Shown one piece after another: positions 1 to 9,860 of a stretch of 64,000 bases of DNA. Made by a program: the position numbers and the translations under genes. Each line of letters opens with the position of its first letter. Positions within the stretch are counted from its first letter, which is position 1. The notes beneath the pieces are model-generated. The model was not told where the DNA came from. It was given only the letters and a program-made list of their open reading frames with translations, and did not search any database. The stretch is from Eukaryota sp. TZLM1-RC (Eukaryota > Metamonada: BaSk clade): NCBI GenBank assembly GCA_040285825.1, contig JAUPSS010000004.1, forward strand, positions 1,716,550 to 1,780,549, given 5' to 3'.

Positions 1-211
1 TTGAGAGAATTAATGCTAAACATAAACATAGTAAATTCAAATAGCTGTTGTTGAGAATAAGCAAACTCAACAATTACCATCAATTAAAGATGATCAAGTT
101 ATACCAAAGTTTCGATTAGCAAGACTTTATTTAGAACAGAGCTGTGAACTGCTGTGATTCCGTCCGTGGACGATAAAACAAAAACAACTATATGATTATG
201 ACATTATTGGA
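1..211. other. Window edge and short intergenic sequence
   Basis: AT-rich sequence downstream of the ribosomal protein gene on the opposite strand. I see no gene or repeat here. Confidence 0.4.
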
Positions 212-750
212 TTACCAGACTTCGCTATAGGCAACGGGGCGGACTTCTATGACATCAGTCACGTTGGCATCAACAATTTCTGCTGGTCTGGGGCCTTGAG
301 GAACACGCTTCAATTGATACTTTTCTAGGATTAATGATTTATATGACAATACGTTTAGTGTCCTTTGATTGTTCAGCCAATCTAAGGTTTTCGACACATC
401 GTTGACGGAATTCCTGAGCGGACTTCGATGGACGAATATGTTCTACACGAGCATGAATTCTCTTGCGGATGATACGGTGACGGACTCTTTTGTTTACTTC
501 AATACCAATGGCACGGCGAGAGATGTTCCAGACACGGCCAGTCTTACCATGGTAGTCCTTGTGAGGCATACCCTTTTGGATAGCTCCATTAACCTTAATA
601 TCAACGAGATCACCAAGGCGATATCGCTGCATATAGTTGGTAAGTGGGATTACACCATTCTTCTTGTAATCACGCTGGAACATGTAGCGAGTACCGCGTC
701 TGACACCTTGATGTTTCGTCTGAGGTGATCATATGGATGTAGCAAACCAT
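212..750 (-). CDS. RPL21: Ribosomal protein L21e (eL21), two tiny introns
   Basis: Cytosolic large-subunit ribosomal protein eL21. The coding exons are 748-750, 353-719 and 212-324 on the minus strand, giving 160 aa, the usual eukaryotic length. The mature N-terminus reads MTKHQGVRRGTRYMF, matching the family start. The core has QKGMPHKDYHGKTGRVWN and GIEVNKRV, and the tail runs KYQLKRVPQGPRP...VRPVAYSEVW like the eL21 C-terminus. Without splicing the gene would look split in two frames and lack its start. Removing a 28-nt GTTTGC...TCAG intron directly after the ATG and a 28-nt GTATTG...CTAG intron near the C-terminus restores one frame. The identification is firm; the splice sites are inferred from family conservation. 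Confidence 0.95.
325..352 (-). other. Intron 2 of RPL21 (28 nt)
   Basis: Begins GTATTG and ends ATCCTAG. Removal joins AEQSKDTK to QKYQLKRVPQ in frame; unspliced, the frame stops after TKRIVI. Confidence 0.88.
720..747 (-). other. Intron 1 of RPL21 (28 nt), directly after the ATG
   Basis: Begins GTTTGC and ends CCTCAG. It separates the start codon (748-750) from codon 2, so the first coding exon is only ATG. Its length matches the other small introns here. Confidence 0.85.
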
Positions 751-1193
751 TGTGGAAAGCTAAAAAAGGAGGAAAAAAGGGAAAATTACTTTCAGATCAA
801 ATACATTATAGTAAAATGATTGTCATAAAACAACGATTATTCTATGGGATTTTGGTCTTCTCCTTTCAGCATAAGATCAGGTTTGATGTCACAATAATTT
901 CTCCCATTGAAGACTGCTTAAGTGTTCAAACAGTGGTTTAGTGGTTGATTAGTGAAGACGAATGAGATAATACATTTATGAAGTCGCTGGTCCTGACCGA
1001 TTATGATGAAATGAAACACAATGTCATGTGGTCTCAACAATAAGGATGTGCTAAAAACAGGACACATTTCAAAGAGAACCTTTATACACATCTAAAATAC
1101 AGAGAAGTAAAGATAGTCAAAATTACACTATCTTAAACAGGAGATATTAAGAAAAGCTAATATTGCAGAAACTAAGGAATCAATCAATATTTT
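751..1193. other. Intergenic, no gene seen
   Basis: Contains the likely promoter of RPL21 at its left end and the 3' region of the small gene at 1194-1514. Short antisense reading frames only; no repeat family recognised. Confidence 0.4.
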
Positions 1194-1514
1194 CTATGAT
1201 TCAAAGGCATCAACTTCAGCATCAAGTTCACCTTCAAAGGACTCAACTTTAGACAAAACAGATTTCAATATATCAATGTCTGATGCATAAGATTGAATAA
1301 GATTTTCGACTTCAAGCACTGTATTGGATGCTGCAGCTATATCACTTTCATGATGGGAAAGTTGAAGCGAATGAAACAAAGTGGAGAGACAATTAGTCAG
1401 TTGGAGTAATTCCTCCACTGAAACAGGTGATTGAGCTGTTGCAAAGAGAGTAGCGTCAATGCCACTCACTGTAGATAATTCATTCTCATTAAGAAGTCTG
1501 GGTTGCTTATCCAT
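1194..1514 (-). CDS. Hypothetical small helical protein (106 aa)
   Basis: I do not recognise a family. The 106-aa product starts MDKQPRLLNENELST, is acidic and leucine-rich, has no membrane segment, and its second half (VLEVENLIQSYASDIDILK, then KVESFEGELDAEVDAF) could form a coiled coil, as in small subunits of tethering or adaptor complexes. It is divergent from the CDF transporter, with only 23 bp between the two start codons, which implies a shared promoter. That arrangement, plus low-complexity acidic codon content unlike random AT-rich sequence, supports a real gene. Function unknown. Confidence 0.55.
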   Translation of the reverse strand: MDKQPRLLNENELSTVSGIDATLFATAQSPVSVEELLQLTNCLSTLFHSLQLSHHESDIAAASNTVLEVENLIQSYASDIDILKSVLSKVESFEGELDAEVDAFES

Positions 1515-1537
1515 TACTGAAAAGAAGAGAGGTTTGA

Positions 1538-2734
1538 ATGCAACAAAAATCCAAATTTATAATGCCCGACTTAACCCCTACAAGATCTAATTCTCGGGTC
1601 GATATTGGTGTACATGAGTCTAGTGGAGTTGTTGTAGATTTTGCTGAAATCAGCCCGGATGTTGATGAACATCTTACTGTTTCACCATCAAAACTGCTAG
1701 CGGTGCGCAAAGACGATGAGGAACTCTCCAAGATTCGTGATCCATCTATTCGCAAGTTTTACTCTCAACAAAACTGTCAAGTTGATGCCCTATTAGAGGC
1801 TCATCAGGTCACGGTCACTGACCAATCTACGCCTAATGATAACAGTGACACTGGTGGTGTCCGAACCTCCAGAGTTTCTCTTATAGCTAACATATTCCTT
1901 CTTCTTATTAAGTCTTTTGTCTTTTACGTTTCCGGCTCTTTGTCTATTTTCGCCTCAGTTTTGGACTCGTTCCTTGATTTGGTATCTGGCACGATCCTAG
2001 CATTGACTACACGAATCTCCCGTAACCATGATAAGATCAAATACCCTGCAGGAAAAAAGCGAGCTGAACCACTTGGTGTTATTGTCTTTGCCACACTCAT
2101 GGGAATTGTTTCTGTTCAGGTAATTATCGAAGCTATTCAACGTCTAATCCAATCAAGTTTCGAGGTTCAGTTTTCTATTTTGGATTTACTATTAATGGCT
2201 AGTGTAGTTCTTATCAAGCTTCTGCTTTGGCTCTATTGCCGTCAGTTTGCTTCCAAGTCCTCAGCAGCTGAAGCCCTAGCTCAAGATCACAGTAATGATG
2301 TACTTACTAACATTTTTGGTACAACATGTGCTTACTTGTCGACCATTCTCTATGGTTGGGTTGATCCTGCGGGTGCCATTGTGTTTTCTTTGTACATTCT
2401 TTATACGTGGGTTTCAACTCTATTTGAGCAAATTTCAGTTATGATGGGCAGATCGGCGTCTCCTGCACTTGTCAAGAAGTTGACCTTTGTTGCTCTTAAT
2501 CATGATCCCAGAATCACTCAACTCTGTACTGTTCGAGCCTTCCACTTTGGAAGTAACGTTTTTGTCGAGATTGATATCGTTTTGCCCCCTGAAATGCCCC
2601 TTGAAGAGGCTCATGGCATTGGAGAATCTCTGCAGAATAAGTTAGAAAAGTTGAGTGAAGTTGAAAGGGCTTTTGTTCATATCGATATTGACCCACATCA
2701 CGATGTTGAAGATGAACATGGTATTCAGCTGTGA
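1538..2734 (+). CDS. Cation diffusion facilitator transporter, Mn-CDF type
   Basis: A membrane antiporter of the CDF/ZnT/MTP family exporting divalent metal (probably Mn2+) from the cytosol to organelle or outside. The 398-aa protein has a long cytosolic N-terminus of about 110 residues, membrane segments between roughly 113 and 300, and a cytosolic C-terminal domain with the usual ferredoxin-like fold. The metal site is visible: D-x-x-x-D in helix 2 (DSFLD, residues 143-147) and QDHSNDVLTN (about 249-258) in helix 5. D-x-x-x-D in both helices is the signature of the Mn-transporting subgroup. The IKYPAGKKRAEPLG loop is also typical. Intact, no intron needed. It shares a 23-bp divergent promoter with the small gene to its left. 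Confidence 0.92.
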   Translation: MQQKSKFIMPDLTPTRSNSRVDIGVHESSGVVVDFAEISPDVDEHLTVSPSKLLAVRKDDEELSKIRDPSIRKFYSQQNCQVDALLEAHQVTVTDQSTPNDNSDTGGVRTSRVSLIANIFLLLIKSFVFYVSGSLSIFASVLDSFLDLVSGTILALTTRISRNHDKIKYPAGKKRAEPLGVIVFATLMGIVSVQVIIEAIQRLIQSSFEVQFSILDLLLMASVVLIKLLLWLYCRQFASKSSAAEALAQDHSNDVLTNIFGTTCAYLSTILYGWVDPAGAIVFSLYILYTWVSTLFEQISVMMGRSASPALVKKLTFVALNHDPRITQLCTVRAFHFGSNVFVEIDIVLPPEMPLEEAHGIGESLQNKLEKLSEVERAFVHIDIDPHHDVEDEHGIQL

Positions 2735-3003
2735 TTGAGTTGATAACTATCAGTTGTGGCACTCTTTGTAGTGTTTCTTTGAGCTTACTGTAACAATATT
2801 CAACTCAATTACTCCAAATGATGTTAATTAAATTTCTTTATTGTTTTTATATTTTCTTTTTCGTTTATTTAATCAGTAAACAAAACAATCATATTTGAAA
2901 GTTTTGCATTCATAATATCTCATTGTAATGAACATATCCCCCAACAAGTTCAATTATCAACTCAAACATTTAAAAAAGTAACTATTTTTATTTTTGGTTG
3001 ATT

Positions 3004-4383
3004 CTATTTCAACATATTCAACAATAATGACGTACCCGGTACAAACAACTGCTGAATTGAAACTGGTTCTTGGTAAATTATGATATCATTTGAAGTGATC
3101 TTAAAACCAAACAGAATATGACCTTCTCTCTGTCTATCAGGGTCGTTTGCTGTGGCAGTGTAATGGATAATATCATCTACTGAACATTGCATCAACACAG
3201 CTAGTTTTGAAGTGGTGATTTTCTTAAACATTTTAACAATTTTTGAAATCTGTTTTGCTTTCAGAGAGAGTCTGGCATCTGCACAGAGTTGTTCAATCAA
3301 GGCGCTTTTGCTTGCAGTTGGCATAGTATGATTTGCTGATGATTCATCAAAAAGTTGGACTATATCGTCTTTTGCGATAACCGAAAATATACATTCTTGA
3401 CACATAGATGACACAATCCCAAGCAAGGTATTGTCCTCTAGTCTATGAATTTTAGGGGAAAGAAGCTGTGATCCTTCGCCCATCAAAGGATTCACATTTC
3501 TTGGAACCATCTTGTGTTTGTTCAGCAATTCCAACTTTCCAAGCAAGAAGTCCGTAAATTGGCAATTATCAATCCAACACGAGTAAAAAACTGCCAAGTG
3601 TAGCATCTTACCCACCCAATAAAAATCATGAAGTCTAAAATCAATGCAGAAAAGAGACAACTTCTTCATGAATAGAACAATAACATTTGCTCCTTCGATA
3701 AATTTCATTTCCATGATGCAAGTCCATATGTAAGCAAACGAAGCAACAGAAATAATCTCAAAATTGTGACGTGTCCAAAGGTCATTAGTACTAATAACAT
3801 CGGACAGTACATCATGACATTCAACATAATTCTCAGTAATCAAGTAACAGTACGATAATGAGACTGTAAAACTGAGCTTAAAAGGGAAATCTTCAGCACT
3901 GTTGAGCAGATCTTTCAAAACAACAATAAGGGACTGTAACGAAATCTTTTGAAACTCACCGTGATGGTCATGGGTGAATGTGAACTGAAGAGGATTCACA
4001 GTAGTAATTTTGTTGTGTAACTTTGTAACAAAATCTATTGCACTTGTAACTATTTTCCAAACAATACCTTCAGCGAAACAGTGGCCATATTCTTGTAACA
4101 TAGTTAACATTGATAAGAGCATTTCCCAATAGATCCTAGACTCTGATGCTGAAAATTCCTTAGATTTAAAGAGATGATTGAATAACACTATTGACATGGT
4201 GGATCGTGCCATCTGTTGTACATCCTCCTTTTCCTTACCAAACTCTACATTTAGAAATGTGTCAAGCATTTCTGTTGAGTTAATTAATTCATCAAGGTTT
4301 TCTGTTATTTTGAAATATGCAAGCGACACTGCTTGTCTGTCATGGTTCCTGATACCGTCAAGAAGGTCATTATAGTGCTGCAT
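3004..4383 (-). CDS. PCI-domain protein, proteasome-lid/COP9-like
   Basis: A 459-aa helical protein. Its C-terminal third contains KQISKIVKMFKKITTSKLAV, then LMQCSVDDIIHYTATA and ILFGFKIT...DIIIYQ. This matches the winged-helix end of PCI domains, in which a helix precedes a 'K/R-x-x-LA-x-L' element and a short beta hairpin. The remaining N-terminal part looks like TPR-like helical repeats. PCI subunits occur in the 26S proteasome lid (Rpn5 and others), COP9 signalosome (CSN4) and eIF3; the order and spacing here are closest to Rpn5/CSN4 from memory, but sequence is too diverged to assign one. Tail-to-tail with the transporter; head region faces the membrane-protein gene at 4483-5043. Confidence 0.5.
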   Translation of the reverse strand: MQHYNDLLDGIRNHDRQAVSLAYFKITENLDELINSTEMLDTFLNVEFGKEKEDVQQMARSTMSIVLFNHLFKSKEFSASESRIYWEMLLSMLTMLQEYGHCFAEGIVWKIVTSAIDFVTKLHNKITTVNPLQFTFTHDHHGEFQKISLQSLIVVLKDLLNSAEDFPFKLSFTVSLSYCYLITENYVECHDVLSDVISTNDLWTRHNFEIISVASFAYIWTCIMEMKFIEGANVIVLFMKKLSLFCIDFRLHDFYWVGKMLHLAVFYSCWIDNCQFTDFLLGKLELLNKHKMVPRNVNPLMGEGSQLLSPKIHRLEDNTLLGIVSSMCQECIFSVIAKDDIVQLFDESSANHTMPTASKSALIEQLCADARLSLKAKQISKIVKMFKKITTSKLAVLMQCSVDDIIHYTATANDPDRQREGHILFGFKITSNDIIIYQEPVSIQQLFVPGTSLLLNMLK

Positions 4384-4482
4384 GTGGGGAAGGTGAAATT
4401 AAAAGTGTACCAAGCAACCATCTAAATGGGTTTCTTTCACGATGAATAATGAATATTTATACAAGACAACAAAACTAAATTT

Positions 4483-5043
4483 CTAACACAGAGGGTCAAA
4501 GTACGAACTGAAGAAGAAAACACGCTTGTGATTGAAGAAGTTGAGACAGCTACCACCAATACAATATTCAAACACAAATCCATTCCTCAAGCACCAAGTA
4601 TTATTGCCAGAGGAATAAATCATACAGTGCCGTGTTCCAAATAAGGATGGTATCTCATTTTTTCCTGTTTCGACTACATCATTTGGCATTGGTTGTAGAA
4701 TGCTGCCTATTATATTTTTACAAGAAGTTGAACTCTTAACACATGGAGGTAAAGTGGTCAACACATCGTCAATACACAATGTTTGAACACCACCAACCTT
4801 TCTATATAGAGATAGATATTCCAAGTCAAATGCACAAGAGAAAGAAACGGCTTGGAAGCCCGAATCATTGACATCTGCATAAAATTGCTGCTTCATTGGA
4901 CCTCCCCTGTCAACAAAATAGAAAAGTAGCCATCCAGTCCATAATATGAAAACAACGGTTAAGAATATGATTAAATTACGTCTAGTGTAAAGGGAAGGTT
5001 TAATAGCTTTAAGAGGAGGAGGCTTGGCACTGGAAGGGCGCAT
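4483..5043 (-). CDS. Hypothetical single-pass type II membrane protein
   Basis: An 186-aa protein with a short basic cytosolic tail (MRPSSAKPPPLKAIKPSLYTR), one membrane anchor at about residues 24-45 (NLIIFLTVVFILWTGWLLFY), and a lumenal or extracellular domain containing about ten cysteines and a probable N-glycosylation site (NNTWC). No family recognised. Its start lies about 80 bp from the PTEN start on the opposite strand, so the two genes probably share a promoter. Cysteine richness after the anchor suggests a disulphide-bonded exported domain. Confidence 0.6.
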   Translation of the reverse strand: MRPSSAKPPPLKAIKPSLYTRRNLIIFLTVVFILWTGWLLFYFVDRGGPMKQQFYADVNDSGFQAVSFSCAFDLEYLSLYRKVGGVQTLCIDDVLTTLPPCVKSSTSCKNIIGSILQPMPNDVVETGKNEIPSLFGTRHCMIYSSGNNTWCLRNGFVFEYCIGGSCLNFFNHKRVFFFSSYFDPLC

Positions 5044-5122
5044 CTTTTAGCATTACTCCTTATTGTTCTGTTTTTTGCTCTTGTCTCAAAGTTATCACTG
5101 CCTCTCAACTTTATACAACTTT

Positions 5123-6139
5123 ATGACCATTGTGGGCAAACTTAGGTCCATGGTGTCTAAAACCCATCGTAGATATCAAGATGGTGAGTTTGATCTTGAC
5201 TTAACTTATGTGACCCCATCCATTATAGCAATGGGCTTTCCTGCTGCTGGACTGCAAAGTGCGTGGCGTAACGACCTTACTCAAGTCTCCCAAATGCTCA
5301 ACAAATACCATCCTAATCATTACATGCTTTTCAATCTCTCTGAAATGACCTATCATTATGAAGCTTTTGGAGACTGTGTGCTAGAATTTGGTTTTCCTGA
5401 TCACCATCCCCCCACGTTATCTCAACTTTTCTCCATTGTTTCTTCCATGCATCAATGGCTTAAAGTAGATCCTCTCAATGTGGCCGTGGTTCATTGCAAG
5501 GCAGGGAAGGGAAGGACTGGAGTAGTCATCTCATCTTATCTCTTATTCTCTCGTCATGTATCTTCATCTGAAGATGCTTTACTAGCTTTTGCCTCAGCCC
5601 GCAGTTGTGCTTCTGTTGGTGTTCAAAATCCTTCCCAAGTCCGTTATGTCAAATACTTTGAAGATGCACTTTGCAAAAGAATTTCCCTTTCTCCGAAATC
5701 ACTTTTACTAAATTCAGTGGTCATGCCCTTACCCAAACGGTTGAATGATTATAAGCATTTACTTTTAGAGGTGTACGAAGGGTATACATTAGTGTCCAGT
5801 ATACCTGTTCAATTTGTCAATAGTGGAGAAGTTTGTTTTTGTCAGTTCTTCCCTACGAGTTCTCTGGTTTTGACTAATGATCTATTGTTTAAAATTTATG
5901 ATGTTAAGAAAAACAAGAAAATTTTGAGAGTTGGTTTGCACACTTCTTTCATATCGGAAAGTGTTCAATCAGGTACGTTACCAGTTATTTATAAATGTGA
6001 TCGGTCAGATCTAGATGGTCCCCATAAGTCTGATATTTTTGATGTTGATTTTTATTTAGAGCTTAGATTTACTCGTTGTGACTCTAATGACACCCAGAGT
6101 GATCCAGAATGGTTTACTAGTGTGTTATCCAAGAGATGA
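5123..6139 (+). CDS. PTEN: PTEN-like phosphoinositide 3-phosphatase
   Basis: Dephosphorylates PtdIns(3,4,5)P3 at the 3 position, opposing PI3-kinase at the plasma membrane. The 338-aa protein opens with an N-terminal lipid-binding stretch (VSKTHRRYQDGEFDLDLTYV) almost identical in pattern to PTEN. The catalytic P-loop HCKAGKGRTG lies at about residues 124-133, with both lysines that give inositide specificity. A C2 domain follows (about 185-330). It is shorter than human PTEN (403 aa) because the regulatory tail is missing. I chose the ATG at 5123; the open frame extends upstream to 5063 but only through a TTG. PDZ-binding tail not seen. Confidence 0.93.
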   Translation: MTIVGKLRSMVSKTHRRYQDGEFDLDLTYVTPSIIAMGFPAAGLQSAWRNDLTQVSQMLNKYHPNHYMLFNLSEMTYHYEAFGDCVLEFGFPDHHPPTLSQLFSIVSSMHQWLKVDPLNVAVVHCKAGKGRTGVVISSYLLFSRHVSSSEDALLAFASARSCASVGVQNPSQVRYVKYFEDALCKRISLSPKSLLLNSVVMPLPKRLNDYKHLLLEVYEGYTLVSSIPVQFVNSGEVCFCQFFPTSSLVLTNDLLFKIYDVKKNKKILRVGLHTSFISESVQSGTLPVIYKCDRSDLDGPHKSDIFDVDFYLELRFTRCDSNDTQSDPEWFTSVLSKR

Positions 6140-7106
6140 TTGATTATTTATTGATTATTTGATTGATTATTGTATTTTTGTTTATTTAGATTTTTTTATT
6201 CTTGTTTGTATATATTTTTAATTCTAATTATGCGACTTTCAGATCAGAAAGTAAATCAATTACAATTCTTTTGTGAATTTTTTTCAAAATGCATCCACCT
6301 TTTCGATTATCGGAAACAAACATTATAAATTAATATATTTATATTTTGTACCATGTCAACTAACTTTGAATTTTCCATCAAATAATCATTATTTTGGAAT
6401 TTGAGGTGAACTTTTCGCTTATTACAATCCACACCAAACTGCAGTTTAAATAGATTTCTCGATTGTTAAGCGAAGAAAGCATTGTTGCTTGGTAACCAGA
6501 ATTTCTTCAGTGTTTCCCCAAAATTTCAAATCTGTACGTTTTTTTTGATTTTTGCAATGTATTTTTTGAGTGTACTAGTTGTATTGTTGACACTCTTGCT
6601 GGACGAATTGTTGAATATATTGCATTAAGTACTTTTTATCAAAAAATTTCCGTTATTTGTTAAGTTAATAGTTTATTGACAACATTTTCGGAAACAAAAT
6701 AAATGAAAATGGGTGAACAATTGAGAAAACACCAATGAACATAAAATGCGTTTTGTGGCGTTAGGGTTAGATTAAGGGGTTTCCCTAATTTTTCTTATGA
6801 GGAACTTGTCCGCATTTCAGAGGGGATTTTCTATTTTTGAATCAAGATGTTTAGATCATTCATAGAATTGTAAATAAAAAGTGTTAACAAAAATTCAAAA
6901 ATGGCTTGTACAAGAGCTGAAGTAGAGATATCTCTATCAGTACTGATTGAAGGAAACCCAAAGTTAAAATTTTGGGTTATAGTTATCAAGTTCATAAGAA
7001 CTGATTCAGGTTGAAAAAACTGTTTTTAGGATTAAGCAAATTAATTTAGGGAAAATTAGTTTTGTACCATTAAAAGACTTTTAAAATTACCTTCATACCA
7101 CCATAA
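6140..7106. other. AT-rich intergenic stretch, nothing recognised
   Basis: Very AT-rich with many short homopolymers. It probably holds the PTEN 3' UTR and decayed repeats. A short TTAGGGTTAG string near 6770 is not repeated. No gene or mobile-element protein similarity is visible. Confidence 0.4.
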
Positions 7107-7689
7107 TTGTTTTTATACCACCGCTGCTCTATAATGTATTCTTTAAATATCGCTTCCTTGAAGAAAGAGTCTACATTCAAGGATAAGAAAAGCTTTCCAC
7201 TACGACTTATACACGACAGTCTTCTTGAAAGTGGTGAGATCAAATACACTCATAGTGACAAGTTACGATGTCGAGCTTCTTGCTGCCAAATGTCCTGTGA
7301 ATTCTCTGTTACGACTGTTAGAAGAACAACTGTTCCCTCTTGCATATGCGATTGTTGATATTGAAAACGATGTCAACTGGAAGTATTTTCTTCATTTATT
7401 GAAGGAAAGCCTAAAAGAACCTCATCTTGTTATTTTGTCTGATCGTCACCCGTCTATTTTAAAAACTGTAAAAAAGATGTTTGAAAATGATGTAGCGCAT
7501 GCTTACTGTCTGAGACATTTGTGTGCAAACTTTTGCAAATATTACAAGGAAAAAGGTCTGGAAGGTTATATATGGGAAGCAGCAGAGGCTGTAAAGGATG
7601 CAGACTATTTTGTAGCGCTGCAAAAGATCGACAACGTCAAAGCGCGAGAAGAACTCGATTCAATTAGGGAACATAGTATAATATCATAG
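7107..7689 (+). pseudogene. Mutator-like (MULE) transposase fragment
   Basis: The frame from about 7225 encodes LFPLAYAIVDIENDVNWKYF, then LVILSDRHPSILKTVKKMF and HAYCLRHLCANF. This is the core of the MULE/MuDR DDE transposase domain, with the second acidic residue in 'SDRHP' and the C-x-x-H motif that follows it. An upstream piece in another frame (about 7130-7300) may be the preceding region, implying a frameshift. N-terminal zinc finger, third catalytic acid and C-terminal zinc finger are not seen, so this is a truncated relic. I see no terminal inverted repeats around it. Confidence 0.7.
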
Positions 7690-8181
7690 GATAACATCAT
7701 TACAGACAGAGAAAAGAGATCAGTGTCAATCAATCAGAATCTCACCATGGTAGAAAACCAATTATAGTCATGAAAACGTGCAGTGATTTTCTATACTATT
7801 TCAAACAGTAGTACAAAAACAATTTTGATTTAGAATGAATGGTATAAAAAATTGCCCCATTAATTTATTTATTCATTCATCATTCAGAAAAAGCAGGAAC
7901 GAGATTTTGAGTGTAACAAATTCAACGATTTGACAATAGGAAGTATTTGACATGCTTTTCAGGACTAAGGTGAATCAAATTCGTTTTTCATGACATCAAA
8001 ACCCCTTGTGCTTCAATCACATTAACGAATCATGAGTTATGAAGGACTCGCTAATGTACTCCGTGGTAATAGGATTGTTTTGTTCACTATGTAACATCAA
8101 TATGTAATCTCTTGTTCAACTGAAAGTAGGAAACTGACGAATTATAAAACATTGTCCAAGAAAGTACCAATTATGTGGATG
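7690..8181. other. Intergenic, no gene seen
   Basis: AT-rich sequence between the MULE fragment and the left LTR. The last four bases (8178-8181, GATG) are one half of the LTR element's target-site duplication. Confidence 0.4.
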
Positions 8182-8260
8182 TGTTGCCTAAAGTCTATTG
8201 TAGTAAAGAAAAGTCTGATTTATTTTCTATTCATATTATATAAGCCTTAGGGCGCCAACA
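8182..8260 (-). repeat. 3' LTR (79 bp)
   Basis: Same sequence as 12024-12103 except one base change (TATA versus AAAA context) and one missing G. Ends in the 5-bp inverted TGTTG/CAACA. Confidence 0.88.
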
Positions 8261-8263
8261 CTG

Positions 8264-8278
8264 CTTCTTCCCTTTTTC
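8264..8278 (-). promoter_or_regulatory. Polypurine tract next to the 3' LTR
   Basis: On the minus strand reads GAAAAAGGGAAGAAG, 3 bp before the 3' LTR. This is the expected plus-strand primer of reverse transcription. Confidence 0.75.
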
Positions 8279-8382
8279 AAAATAAATCAGTTTATATGAA
8301 TATGAAATAAAAACTATGTACAAATAACGAAATAACTATAATAAATGCCTATAATCGATATACTATAAATAATCGATATAAA

Positions 8383-8757
8383 CTAAGAATTAGCTCCTTT
8401 TCCTAATTTTACTACTACGTCTAGGCTTCTTAGAAGGCGTAGACTCATTGGAGGTACCTTGTCGTCGACTAGTGGTACGTTTTCCCATTTTCTTATTATC
8501 CTTACTAAATAACTTCTAAGCTTCTGAGTGTTTAACTGAATGGAGTGGCTCTTCCGTTGTCTCACCGCCAAACCACTGAAAAGTACAGAAACTACTGAAT
8601 CAGAGTGGTATTCTGAGAGGATTTTCTCTATAACGTGTTTTTCGGAATCGCCTGCAGCGACTGCCTTGAAGAACTCAATGTCCTGTGGATTTTCTGCGTT
8701 ATAGATTTTGCAATCTTTCTTGGCAGCTTTTAATTCTGTGCCAGTAAGATTCTTCAA
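8383..8757 (-). pseudogene. C-terminal region of integrase / pol tail
   Basis: Continues the integrase frame after a TGA (at about 8798-8800). It reads PYLVIDLSSRTTLLLKNLTG before the ATG at 8757, which resembles the SH3-like 'GPY.V...L.NL.TG' segment at the end of Ty3/gypsy integrases. The remaining residues (MKNLTGTELKAAKKDCKIYN onward) have no recognised domain; no chromodomain is visible. Confidence 0.55.
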
Positions 8758-8799
8758 TAATAAAGTGGTTCTGGAAGAAAGGTCAATAACTAAATATGG

Positions 8800-9759
8800 T
8801 CAATTCCAAGATCCATACAATTTATTATTTTGCTTGGTTTTACGTAAGACGTAGTCACCAATATTAAATGCTAAAAAACACAAATTAGTATTATCTACTG
8901 CAGACGGAGTATTTAATGTTTGGTGACGCTCTGCTTCATCCCTTTTTTCTTGTAGACGAGTGTTTTTCATTTTGGTGTCATCTAATAAGGGGATATTAGT
9001 TTCAAATTTGGATAAATAACCTAATATATTAGCAGGGTCTGTTCTTGGGCTAATCGAAGAACCGAACATGAATTCGTATGGGGTAAAACCAGTTTTTCTG
9101 CTTTTAGTAGAATTTATTAATAGTTGGAATATAGGTACGTATGTAGACCAATTTCCGTAATCGTTGAAATCTATTAATAGTTTCCTTAAGCATTGAAGAA
9201 CGTCTCTATGTTTGCGTTCTACAAGTCCATTACTTTCTGAATAGTGGGGAATTGAGTTACTTATCTCAATTGCTAATCTGTTACACACTATTTTGAAAGT
9301 CTCATTGGCGAACTCAGGTCCATGATCACTATGAATTAACATAGGTATGCCAAAGATAGCGCAAACATTCCAAATTAAGGCATCTGCGGTTTCTAAGGCA
9401 TTAGGTTCTTTTAAAGGGACTAAAATTGTATATCCAGTAAAAGAGTCTAAATATACTAATAGATATTTATTTCCTTCGTTGTTAGAATTTAGGGGTCCAA
9501 TTGTGTCGACGTTTAATCTGGCAAAAGGACGATCTGCCTATAGAGATCCTGTGGAAGGTGTTTTTGATCTTTTAACTGGAGCCGTTGTTTGACAAGTTGG
9601 GCATCTTTTGACATGATTAATTAGGTCCTTTCTCTTATTGGGCCGGTAGAAATCGCTTTTGGATAGTTTGTGCAAACTATCTTTTTTGCTAGAGTGACCA
9701 GATTGAACCAAACCATGTATTAATAATAGTGCCTGTTTTCTGAGGCTCTTTGGAATCAA
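8800..9759 (-). pseudogene. Integrase of the LTR element (HHCC and DDE core)
   Basis: Minus strand. The zinc-binding domain reads HGLVQSGHSSKKDSLHKL... RCPTCQ (HHCC). The core follows in the same frame with NVDTIGPL (first D), LIHSDHGPEF (second D) and NGLVERKHRDVL (catalytic E). The motifs are all present, but TAG at about 9538-9540 cuts the frame between zinc finger and core, and another stop (TGA) lies at about 8800, so this copy cannot make a full integrase without readthrough or correction. Confidence 0.85.
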
Positions 9760-9860
9760 AATTTTATTTTTATTATTTTTCCAAATTTGAGTATTTTCAT
9801 CTAGAATTGCAATTTCAAATAAAGAGTCATTGTTGTTTTTGGCTATTTGTTGTTCAGATC

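Noticed and set aside
369-728. Plus-strand frame over RPL21
   Set aside because: Antisense shadow of the ribosomal protein gene.
5063-5122. Longer PTEN N-terminus
   Set aside because: Begins only with TTG, and known PTEN starts align with the ATG at 5123.
6760-6785. TTAGGGTTAG as telomeric repeat
   Set aside because: Only about one and a half units, inside ordinary sequence.
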